DNA of 60,435 nt from JBMNOU01 sp050943215 (GTDB lineage Bacteria > Bacillota > Clostridia > Christensenellales > SZUA-584). Numbering within the stretch: position 1 is the stretch's first letter; each line of letters begins with the position of its first letter. Position numbers and translations under genes: made by a program. The stretch lies in assembly GCA_050943215.1 (NCBI GenBank), contig JBMNOU010000005.1, positions 1 to 60,435 of the forward strand, in the 5' to 3' direction. A model generated the notes under the pieces. It was not told the origin of the DNA. It did no database searches and saw only the letters and a list, made by a program, of their open reading frames with translations. Shown here in pieces: positions 53,342 through 60,435 of the stretch.

Positions 53342-53881
53342 ATGTACAGTATCGTTTTTAAAAAAGCATCCTCGCAGGATGTTAAGGAAATAAGGCGCAT
53401 TACCCGAAAGGCGTTTGAAAACTACGCCAAAGAGATTGGTAAAAAAGATAAGGTTGACGCGCTGCATGAAACGAATGATCAGATACTGCAAGATATTCAG
53501 TACAAACATGTATATCGTTGCGAAGTAGACGGGGAAACGGCGGGAGCCGTCAGATTTGAAGTTCTTGACCAGAGCATTGCCTATCTTTCAAGGCTCGCCG
53601 TCGATCCCGACATACAATCCCTGGGTATCGGCGGACTGCTGTTAGAAAAGGTCCGGCAGGAATGCGTAGCGCTAGGCGTTCGAGCCATAACACTATATAC
53701 TGCGAGCAAGATGCGGTCTGCCGTCGCTTTTTACCTGAAAAACGGATATTATATTCACTCAATCACGCGGGATAAGGAATATATTCGTGCATTCATGGTG
53801 AACGAGCTAACCAACATGGACGAACTTTTCGATTATGAAAGCATTGTACAAAGAGGTAGGCAAACGGCCCCTTTAGTCTAA
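53342..53881 (+). CDS. GNAT family N-acetyltransferase in the arg operon
   Basis: 179 residues, single GNAT domain: LSRLAVDPDIQSLGIGGLLLEKVR (acetyl-CoA loop QSLGIG) and AVAFYLKNGY. It starts 6 bases after argF, so it is co-transcribed. It could supply or modify acetyl groups in arginine synthesis (for example N-acetylglutamate synthesis), but N-acetyltransferases near arg genes have varied roles; inference only. Confidence 0.8.
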   Translation: MYSIVFKKASSQDVKEIRRITRKAFENYAKEIGKKDKVDALHETNDQILQDIQYKHVYRCEVDGETAGAVRFEVLDQSIAYLSRLAVDPDIQSLGIGGLLLEKVRQECVALGVRAITLYTASKMRSAVAFYLKNGYYIHSITRDKEYIRAFMVNELTNMDELFDYESIVQRGRQTAPLV

Positions 53882-53889
53882 CCGCCGTA

Positions 53890-54222
53890 AAAGATATCCT
53901 GTTGGATGCAGCCGTTTTCGGTATGCTAACAAGGAACGAGACAATCAGCGAAACCGCATATACGGCAGATAGACTACCATATACCGTCCGTAATAACACA
54001 TCATTTGCAAGGCAAGTTCTGGAATTACCGCACCAAGACCGTAACAACAGCCTGCACGTTTATATTCATATCAGACGTCGCCGGATTGAGGTCCGATATA
54101 ATGGAAGTAGATATATATAACGACCAGTGCTTTGCACAATGGAAAACGCAAACAGCGAAACGATAAGAGCCACCAATATTACCGTCTGCGCAGTTTTTTT
54201 GCCAAATTTGTCCGCGAGCATG
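53890..54222 (-). pseudogene. Decayed, partly deleted copy of the adjacent MFS gene
   Basis: Reading on the minus strand in several frames: MLADKFGKKTAQTVILVALIVSL at 54222 downward matches ILADKFGKRIVLTGIFVSLIIAL of the intact MFS protein; SISTSIISDLNPATSDMNI matches SISISIISDLNQNASDKYI; and LIVSFLVSIPKTAASNRISF matches LLLSFLVRIPRTDITSRISF. Between these pieces are frameshifts and a deletion. It is a tandem paralogue that has been lost, located just downstream of the intact gene. Confidence 0.85.
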
Positions 54223-54313
54223 AATGATCATCAATGTGAACCAGTTTAGATTGTTATAACATAAACGGTTGTTCAGCTAGCATATCCCTTAAAGACAAAC
54301 GAAAGGGAGTAAG

Positions 54314-55471
54314 TTAATTTGTCTGTTCAGGTTTTGCGACAAAGCAGTATACAAAGAACAGTAGCACAAACAATAACGCAGGAAGCATCTGTGAGATAAA
54401 TACTCCGAAATTGTCAGCGACCACCCCGATAAGCGCCGGAATAACGGCCATAGAAATTCCGCCAGTGCCTGACAACAGAGCGATAGATGTTCCCGAGTAT
54501 TCCAAATGGCGTTTTCCTCCCTGTCCTAGCATAATGGAGAACTGACCTGAATACGATAACCCCATGAGAACGATGATAATCCATGCGAACGCCTCGCCTG
54601 AAACAAACGCGGAAGCGAATGTCGACAAAGCAGCGCCAACCGCAAGCACACCCACTACGACCCGCGAGCTGACTTTCTTTAAGATAGGCAAAGTAGCGAT
54701 GCGCCCCAGCGTAATCGATAGCCAAAATACCCCAATTGCCAAAGATGATTTTAATACGGGAAAACCAAGGTTGACATTCATATATTCGGACATCCATCCC
54801 CAACCGCTGCACTCGGCTCCGGAATAAAAAAATATACTTAAACACACAAGCATATAACGCCAGTCTTTAACGATTTTTTTGATACCTTTGAAGGATATTC
54901 TGCTTGTTATATCGGTTCTTGGTATTCTTACTAAAAATGATAATAGCAAAACAACAACACATACAACGGAAAGCCCGAGATAAACTGTCCGCCACGGCAC
55001 ATTATTTGACAAGCAGATTCCGGCGATAACCGGGCCGGCCATCGCTCCTAGGCCGTAATACACTCCGTTAAAGTTAATATACTTGTCCGACGCGTTCTGA
55101 TTAAGATCCGATATGATTGAAATCGATATGCTAGAGAGCGGGCCGCAGCTTCCGCCTGCGAAAAACATAACTACAAGTGCCATACTAAAGCTTTGTATTA
55201 TCGAAAATAGATACAATGCAATAATGAGTGATACGAATATACCAGTAAGTACTATTCTTTTCCCAAATTTATCCGCAAGGATACCACATACGATGATCAG
55301 CACCGTAAAACCGGCAAACTCCGCCGTGTACATGAGCCCTGATTGTGAGAGCGTCAAATGGAACTCTTCTGCAAGCTCCGCGAGCATTGGTCCTATAACC
55401 GTCATCAACGCAGCAGCTAAAAATGAAATCAAAAAACATATACTAGTAGAAAGAAAGCGTCTGTTCGGCAT
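54314..55471 (-). CDS. Major facilitator superfamily transporter
   Basis: 385 residues from ATG 55471 (AAGGAGACTGAC before it); the longer frame to 55540 lacks a ribosome site. Twelve membrane helices; the loop 2-3 motif is GILADKFGKRIVL, the classical GxxxDxxGR(K)-type signature. Substrate unknown, perhaps sugar or drug efflux of the FucP/AraJ-like sort. Stop at 54314 precedes the decayed copy. Confidence 0.88.
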   Translation of the reverse strand: MPNRRFLSTSICFLISFLAAALMTVIGPMLAELAEEFHLTLSQSGLMYTAEFAGFTVLIIVCGILADKFGKRIVLTGIFVSLIIALYLFSIIQSFSMALVVMFFAGGSCGPLSSISISIISDLNQNASDKYINFNGVYYGLGAMAGPVIAGICLSNNVPWRTVYLGLSVVCVVVLLLSFLVRIPRTDITSRISFKGIKKIVKDWRYMLVCLSIFFYSGAECSGWGWMSEYMNVNLGFPVLKSSLAIGVFWLSITLGRIATLPILKKVSSRVVVGVLAVGAALSTFASAFVSGEAFAWIIIVLMGLSYSGQFSIMLGQGGKRHLEYSGTSIALLSGTGGISMAVIPALIGVVADNFGVFISQMLPALLFVLLFFVYCFVAKPEQTN

Positions 55472-56649
55472 GTCAGTCTCCTTATGTTTGTATTGTGAAG
55501 TATCCTTAAAATAGATAATTACGTTATAATTATTTTGCATGGTGTTATAGCACTCATGATTTATTTTCTATTTAAAAACATTCAGCTATTATCATGCAGC
55601 TTGCCTTTTAAGAAGGCCAGACCCTTGTCTACAAAACCATACCATAATATTGAATAGTATAACATACATTACTGTCAATACGTTAAATAAAATTTCATAT
55701 ATTAGATACTTAAATTAAAACATTCAATATTATACAATACCTACTTCAATCTGGATGCTTTGATTTGACTATCATTTCATGGGTGCTAAAAAAATACGCT
55801 GAAAGGCTGGCAGATATCTAAATTTTTCACTGCGTATTCTTCAAAAATCACCTGGGGATTGCGTATATCGGGTATTGAAAAAGGCACAATAACCTATGCC
55901 ACTTTCGATCGTTCATCCCATTTCCGCCGACAATAACAAATAACTTTCTTTTATTTTGATTAGCTGATAACGAATATCATTTTTGATTCAGTGCATTTGT
56001 CATGAAATCTATTTATCGTATGCAAAACTGCTTGTGTTTGGCGATTAGTCTATATTCGTAGAGTAACCATAGCACAATACGCCAGCAGCGTTAATTTTTG
56101 CGTTTTGCCCAATCGTAATAGCCGCTGCGAGATACGCCCAAGCCGCTACACATAGTTTATATGACACACTGCTCCTGCTGGTATATGATGCCGTAGATTG
56201 TTTTTTTATCGACCTTCTTTCTTCCACGGAAAGAAACTCAATTTCCATCTCGAGCTCTCAATACGCTCACATAATCTTTACCTGTCTTTTCATCTCGGGC
56301 AGAGGCCCGCCCGAGATGATTCCCCAATAACAGTCTATTGGCAGTACGTTATAGCCGAATCCAGCTATTCCCTTTCCAGCGGTATGCCGGTTTGCTTCGC
56401 TATAATAATCGGCCTCATATGATAAGCCCCCTTACATGTGTTATTCTGCCATGCGAGGGGAGGCACTATCATAAGTAAACGCCTTCTTTTTATTGCGCGT
56501 CATATATTTTTATTGTACTTGGTTATTATCATCCGGCAAATATTACGCTGCCTCAAATTGTTCTAAACGTTTCGTATTCACATAGTGTTTCATCCCTGGC
56601 TATGCCTTCTATGAAAAAGGCGGAGCTACATTCAGAAAAGTGCCTGTAA
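55472..56649. other. Gene-poor stretch of about 1.2 kb with possible remnants
   Basis: No intact convincing gene. A 67-codon minus frame (56045-56248) has a weak ribosome site and no family. Some plus-strand sequence near 55800-55930 and minus-strand sequence near 56560-56640 reads like protein interrupted by stops (for example MKHYVNTKRLEQFEAA), suggesting decay. A 10-base perfect hairpin lies at 56291-56318. AT-rich to the left. Confidence 0.5.
56291..56318. repeat. Perfect 10-base inverted repeat
   Basis: CATCTCGGGC (56291-56300) and GCCCGAGATG (56309-56318) around the loop AGAGGCCC. Very stable, but no T-run on either side, so not a typical terminator. Confidence 0.75.
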
Positions 56650-58014
56650 CTAAAATCTTGTATCGTACTGCTTATTCTCCTTAAGGATATCCTCGAGGAT
56701 ATTTTTTGCTACCGTCTCGCTATGTATAAAAGGATCGATGAGCAATGACTGCAACGCTAGGTTTTTATCACCCATAGCACTAGCGTCCGCCGCCATCAGC
56801 GCAATCCTGCCATTTAGCTCGCATATAGCAGCTGCACCCGCTGGCAACTTGCCAACCTTTGTATGGGCTGCATAATCGGGACCGATAACACCACAGGTTT
56901 CCACGATAATATCTGGCGAGAGGTTCTCGATAGTACCACCGTTTACTGTGTTAAACGCTGGGAAATATTTGGGTTCGCCATTGAACATATAACGGCTGAT
57001 CTGTGTGCTCATCCAGCCCGTTCGACGTTGCTTAATGAAGGTCTGGGCTGACTCTCTATCACCTATCTTGGCAGCAATCTGCGCCCATGCATCTTTGTCT
57101 CTGCCACCGAACCAATCTTTGACGGGAAAGGGATAGAGCCCGCATCGCTCTTCGTTGCCTTTGTCCGCGCTCCAGCAATAGTCTGCTACATGGCTATCGG
57201 CCGGCGTAGCAAACAGACCAAAGTTGCGATAGACCTCCGTGCAGTACCTGTAACCCGCGGGAATATCCGACAGTTTGGCTGTGTCGAGTATGCTCCTCAG
57301 TTTAGGATAGAGATCTTCACCCGTGTTGGCATCACGTACATCTAGCAGCCACATCATATGGTTAACGCCTGCCTGGCGAACAGTGACGTTACCTGCCGGA
57401 CACATGAACTCACGTTCCACAGGATCGGCCGATTTCATGCTCTCATCACGGTCGGTCATATCTAATATCTGCTCGAGCGCCATCTGTACCAGCTCGTGGC
57501 CATAGCAATAGCCGACAACCTTAGTCTTACTATGGCGCATGACCGCAGCCTGTATCCTCGCAAGAGGATTGTTATCCAGCACTAACCATGCGTCTGGGCA
57601 TAGTTCCTCCATATCCGCCGCTATATCCAGTGCCAATGGAACATGTCTCATAGCCATAGAAAGACCGGACGGACCGGTCGTGTGGAATTCATATGGGTTA
57701 AGACCGTTCTTCTGGCAGATCTCAAGCTCCCTCGCCCATGCATGCATGTAGTTCACAGCCGCAAACATATATACCACTGAGGCTCCGGGCAGCATATCGC
57801 GTCTCTCACCGCTTCCAATGAACTCGACGTCCCAGCCCATGATCGCGTTAAGCTTCTTGCCAATATTCATTACTTCCTGTAAGCGCTCCGGTTTTCTGTC
57901 CACAAGAGCTATGGTGCACCCTCGGAAATCTTCATATTTGAAGATCTCCTGCAGAAAAAACTCGGTATATTGGCTTCCCGATCCTATCAAAACGATTTTG
58001 TTTTTACTGCTCAT
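56650..58014 (-). CDS. GH4 family glycosidase (LplD / alpha-galacturonidase-like)
   Basis: 454 residues. NAD-binding Rossmann at the start (KIVLIGSGSQYTEFFLQEIF). GH4 landmarks: VLDNNPLARIQ, VVGYCYGHE with the Mn-ligand Cys and His, GVNHMMW, and CTEVYRNFGLFA. GH4 enzymes use NAD+, Mn2+ and a redox elimination mechanism. By similarity of style it is nearer the polygalacturonate/alpha-glucoside LplD branch than to 6-phospho enzymes, and transport by an ABC importer (no phosphorylation) agrees. Last gene of the sugar operon; GAAGGAGAAGGTAA-type site upstream. Confidence 0.88.
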   Translation of the reverse strand: MSSKNKIVLIGSGSQYTEFFLQEIFKYEDFRGCTIALVDRKPERLQEVMNIGKKLNAIMGWDVEFIGSGERRDMLPGASVVYMFAAVNYMHAWARELEICQKNGLNPYEFHTTGPSGLSMAMRHVPLALDIAADMEELCPDAWLVLDNNPLARIQAAVMRHSKTKVVGYCYGHELVQMALEQILDMTDRDESMKSADPVEREFMCPAGNVTVRQAGVNHMMWLLDVRDANTGEDLYPKLRSILDTAKLSDIPAGYRYCTEVYRNFGLFATPADSHVADYCWSADKGNEERCGLYPFPVKDWFGGRDKDAWAQIAAKIGDRESAQTFIKQRRTGWMSTQISRYMFNGEPKYFPAFNTVNGGTIENLSPDIIVETCGVIGPDYAAHTKVGKLPAGAAAICELNGRIALMAADASAMGDKNLALQSLLIDPFIHSETVAKNILEDILKENKQYDTRF

Positions 58015-58026
58015 TTACCTTCTCCT

Positions 58027-59010
58027 TTACTTCTTTCTATTTTTTCTTGCATAATTTATCAATATTGCTACGACAACCACGCCGTATATTATTTTTCTTA
58101 CCGGTTCACCCATCTTAATAGTCATCAGCATAGCCTCAAGTATGGTCAAAAAGATGACGCCCATCACCGCGCCGATATAATCGCCCTTACCGCCCGAGAG
58201 CGATATTCCGCCAACGACTGCCGCTGCGATTGATGGCATGACATATCCCGAGCCGGTCTCTAGATTGTTGGGAGTAGACATATAACCTAAAAGAAACATC
58301 CCTGCCAACCCGCACACCAGACCCGAAACGGCATATACCAAAGCCCGTACCTTTTGCGTGTTGACACCCGAGAGTTCCGCTGTCATCCTGTTTGCACCCA
58401 CGCCGTACAGCATGCGTCCAAGATTAGTGCGCTTGGTCAATATCATCACAATAACGATTGTAAGAACCCATACCCAGATCATATTCGGCAAATAAAGTAT
58501 CTCACCGTAGACAAATCTTGAGAGTGATGGCGGCGCCATGCCAGTAGGAAAGCCGCCCGTAAAGATGAGCATTACCCCAATAATAACACTGCTCATCGAA
58601 AGGGTCATAATGAGTGGGGGTATTTTAAGTACCGCGACCCCTATACCGTTTATAAGTCCAAATACCGCGCAAATTAAAAGAGATAGTATCGACGCATACC
58701 AGAAATTATCGCTATTATACGCGCAAAGCTGTGCAATGAATATCATCGAGAACTGGAGTATCGAACCGACAGAGAGATCTATTCCCCCGCTGTCCACAAC
58801 CATAACCACCATCTGCGCTAACGTAATTATACCGAGGAAAGCCGCAATCATCAGCAGATTCAATATATTTGACGGTGCAGCAAAACCCGGGGATATGATC
58901 TGCCCTATTAATAGCAGCAATACAGACATTATAACCGCCATAAAAGTATTGGACCGCATTATCTTTTTGAATGTTGCATTCTTTGCCGTTGCATTCATAT
59001 CTGCCACCAC
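58027..59010 (-). CDS. Ribose-type sugar ABC transporter permease (second)
   Basis: 327 residues, about ten helices of the RbsC/BPD_transp_2 family: VDSGGIDLSVGSILQF and the coupling region GGISLSGGKGDYIGAVMGV are typical. Pairs with the permease encoded at 59012 (2 bases apart) to form a heterodimeric channel. 13 bases before GH4, in one operon. Confidence 0.92.
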   Translation of the reverse strand: MVADMNATAKNATFKKIMRSNTFMAVIMSVLLLLIGQIISPGFAAPSNILNLLMIAAFLGIITLAQMVVMVVDSGGIDLSVGSILQFSMIFIAQLCAYNSDNFWYASILSLLICAVFGLINGIGVAVLKIPPLIMTLSMSSVIIGVMLIFTGGFPTGMAPPSLSRFVYGEILYLPNMIWVWVLTIVIVMILTKRTNLGRMLYGVGANRMTAELSGVNTQKVRALVYAVSGLVCGLAGMFLLGYMSTPNNLETGSGYVMPSIAAAVVGGISLSGGKGDYIGAVMGVIFLTILEAMLMTIKMGEPVRKIIYGVVVVAILINYARKNRKK

Positions 59011-59011
59011 C

Positions 59012-59974
59012 TTATATCGTGCGTTTCTTCAGATTGGGTATCGCAATAATGAATAGTGCTACGATCACGATCAGCCCTCTGATCATATCCTGATAATACG
59101 ACTGGATACCCGCGAAGTAGATGATGTTGATGACGAATATCATAATACACCCACCTAATCCCGCCCCAAGTATCCTGCCCTTACCGCCAGACAGCGCTAT
59201 GCCACCCATGATGGCCGCCGCAATTGTCGTCAGTGCGTAGGTGCTGCCTAGACGGAAATCCCCCGCGCCTGTCTGCCCCGTAACTATTATCGCCGCCAGC
59301 CATACAAAGAACCCGGATAGCAGAAACGCAAAGAATTTAATACGTTTAGGGTTTATCCCCGAGGCCATAGCTGCGTTTTCATTTCCACCTACTGCATAAA
59401 TGTATCTGCCCAGCTTTGTTTTGGAAACAAGCCACCAGATAAACCCCACTACGGTAAGTATAAATACAGTTATCGGGAACACTCCCCCGATACGGTAGGA
59501 ATATATCCTAGGCAGCCACTTTGGAATATAACCACCCGGTACCGGCAATACCAGAAGCGTTATGCCAACGAGCATCGTCGAGACTGCAAACGTTGCAACC
59601 ATCGATGGCAGCTTAAGGTATGCTACTAAAAGTCCGTTGAGCGCACTCACCGCTAGCATGGCTATAAGGCTTAACAATAGCCCGTAGATCACAGACCCTG
59701 CCGTATCACCCAGAGTCACTGCCAAGATGCAATTAATAAGTGATATCGCCGCGCCTATAGAGAGATCAATGCTGCCCGAGAGTATTACGATGCCCTGCGC
59801 TATTGTCGCAACAATTATTGGCGTCATAACTGATAGATTACCGTATATGGTATCCGATGAGAAAAATCTCGAATCCAATATCACATTAACGATGAATATA
59901 ATCGCGAATATTGAAATACCGGCGAAAAGTGGGCTTTTTGTTAGCTTGACGATTTTGTCGCGAAGTTTCTCCAT
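59012..59974 (-). CDS. Ribose-type sugar ABC transporter permease (first)
   Basis: 320 residues, RbsC-like, with LSGSIDLSIGAAISL and GGIALSGGKGRILGAGLGG. Start ATG 59974 with AGGTGAG; overlaps the ATPase gene end by 34 bases. No substrate-binding protein of this system lies in the window, so it is presumably encoded to the right. Confidence 0.92.
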   Translation of the reverse strand: MEKLRDKIVKLTKSPLFAGISIFAIIFIVNVILDSRFFSSDTIYGNLSVMTPIIVATIAQGIVILSGSIDLSIGAAISLINCILAVTLGDTAGSVIYGLLLSLIAMLAVSALNGLLVAYLKLPSMVATFAVSTMLVGITLLVLPVPGGYIPKWLPRIYSYRIGGVFPITVFILTVVGFIWWLVSKTKLGRYIYAVGGNENAAMASGINPKRIKFFAFLLSGFFVWLAAIIVTGQTGAGDFRLGSTYALTTIAAAIMGGIALSGGKGRILGAGLGGCIMIFVINIIYFAGIQSYYQDMIRGLIVIVALFIIAIPNLKKRTI

Positions 59975-60435
59975 TTATTCTCACCTCTTTCATTATGCAA
60001 GTTGAGTGCCGCCTTGACGAGTTTTGCGTCAGAAAGCTCATCTTTCTGTATCTCTGCTACTATGCTGCCCTCGAACATGACAAGCACTCTATCACAGATG
60101 TCAATGAGCTCATGGTTATCGCTAGCGTACAATACTACAGCCTTGCCGTTTTTCGCGAAATCCTTGCAGATCCCGTATAGCTCCCGCCGTGCCTCAACGT
60201 CTATACCCTTTGCCGGATCGGAGAGCAGCAGTACTTCGGGGTGCTGGTTTATCCACTTTCCGAGCACCACTTTTTGCTGGTTTCCGCCCGATAGGTTATT
60301 TGCTTTTATCTCGAAATCATGCGGCACAAGAGATATCTTGTCTAGTAACGCATCAGTATGCTTTTTGAGCATATTGATATTAAGGAAAAAAGGTGACTTC
60401 TTTTTGCAGAATTCGGGATATAGTAGATTGTCAAA
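59941..60435 (-). CDS. Sugar ABC transporter ATPase (RbsA/MglA-like), C-terminal part, truncated at window edge
   Basis: The last 164 codons are seen; the gene continues past 60435. This is the second nucleotide-binding domain: signature LSGGNQQKVVLGKW, then Walker B region LLLSDPAKGIDVEAR and ASDNHELIDICDRVLVM. The usual RbsA form is L(I/L)LDEPTRGID; here Asp-Glu is replaced by Ser-Asp. Second domains of this family often deviate, so the first domain (outside the window) may do the hydrolysis. Feeds the two permeases. Confidence 0.9.
   Translation of the reverse strand, partial: FDNLLYPEFCKKKSPFFLNINMLKKHTDALLDKISLVPHDFEIKANNLSGGNQQKVVLGKWINQHPEVLLLSDPAKGIDVEARRELYGICKDFAKNGKAVVLYASDNHELIDICDRVLVMFEGSIVAEIQKDELSDAKLVKAALNLHNERGENKWRNFATKSSS

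Noticed and set aside
56045..56248. 67-codon minus frame with two cysteines, considered as a peptide (RiPP) precursor
   Set aside because: No maturation or export genes nearby, weak ribosome site, and the region appears decayed.

Overview
The window looks like a chromosomal segment of an anaerobic, moderately low-GC member of the Clostridia (Firmicutes). The evidence is strong Shine-Dalgarno sites, frequent TTG starts, the gene order rpmG-secE-nusG-rplK-rplA-rplJ-rplL, a DnaJ/DUF5685 pair, a Crp/Fnr-ferredoxin pair, and a flavin-based extracellular electron transfer locus of the type known from Listeria and other Firmicutes. I cannot name genus or species. TGA is a normal stop here, so the in-frame TGA in atpF is an anomaly and not a code change.

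Layout. 1-3.7 kb (minus): two acyltransferase-fold genes (DUF2156, GNAT) run straight into the F0 part of ATP synthase (atpI-like, a, c, b); atpF has an in-frame TGA and runs off the window. 3.8-5.5 kb: a ferredoxin-like gene diverges from its probable Crp/Fnr regulator, with a perfect palindrome at the class II activator position. 5.5-18.6 kb: argJ, a tandem pair of DUF4203-like membrane proteins, a LysM protein, archaeal-type phosphoglycerate mutase with DUF362, several envelope and zinc-ribbon membrane proteins, a J-domain protein with DUF5685, and an inositol-monophosphatase homologue lacking its catalytic motifs. 18.7-22.5 kb (plus): L33, SecE, NusG, L11, L1, L10, L7/L12, with two mRNA copies of the L1-stalk motif and an L10 leader ending in a terminator-like hairpin. 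rpoB does not follow rplL. 22.5-25.1 kb: ZIP transporter, O6-alkylguanine repair protein and two orphan membrane proteins.

25.5-33 kb is the most notable block. One divergent arm encodes EetA, EetB, a PplA-like lipoprotein with two flavinylation motifs, and the ApbE/FmnB flavin transferase. The other arm encodes DmkA, Ndh2 and DmkB. Together they could make a dedicated demethylmenaquinone-type quinone, reduce it with NADH, and pass electrons to surface-bound flavin. The Ndh2 external loop itself carries two flavinylation-like motifs. The riboflavin-transport genes of the canonical locus are not in the window.

33-49 kb: a PAS/GAF/HD-GYP c-di-GMP phosphodiesterase, a decayed SH3-GH18 gene, two CAU tRNAs (elongator Met and initiator), an EamA exporter, a thioesterase, a cell-wall hydrolase, a cyclase-family hydrolase, a membrane-tethered orphan sugar-binding-fold protein, a beta-CASP MBL hydrolase, chorismate mutase, and a MacA/MacB-type efflux set. 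49-54 kb: argC-argB-argD-argF-GNAT under a promoter overlapped by two ARG-box-like palindromes, with a small ORF and hairpin in front of argF. 54-60.4 kb: an MFS transporter next to a decayed copy of itself, about 1.2 kb without an intact gene, then a GH4 glycosidase with a ribose-type sugar ABC transporter that continues beyond the right edge.
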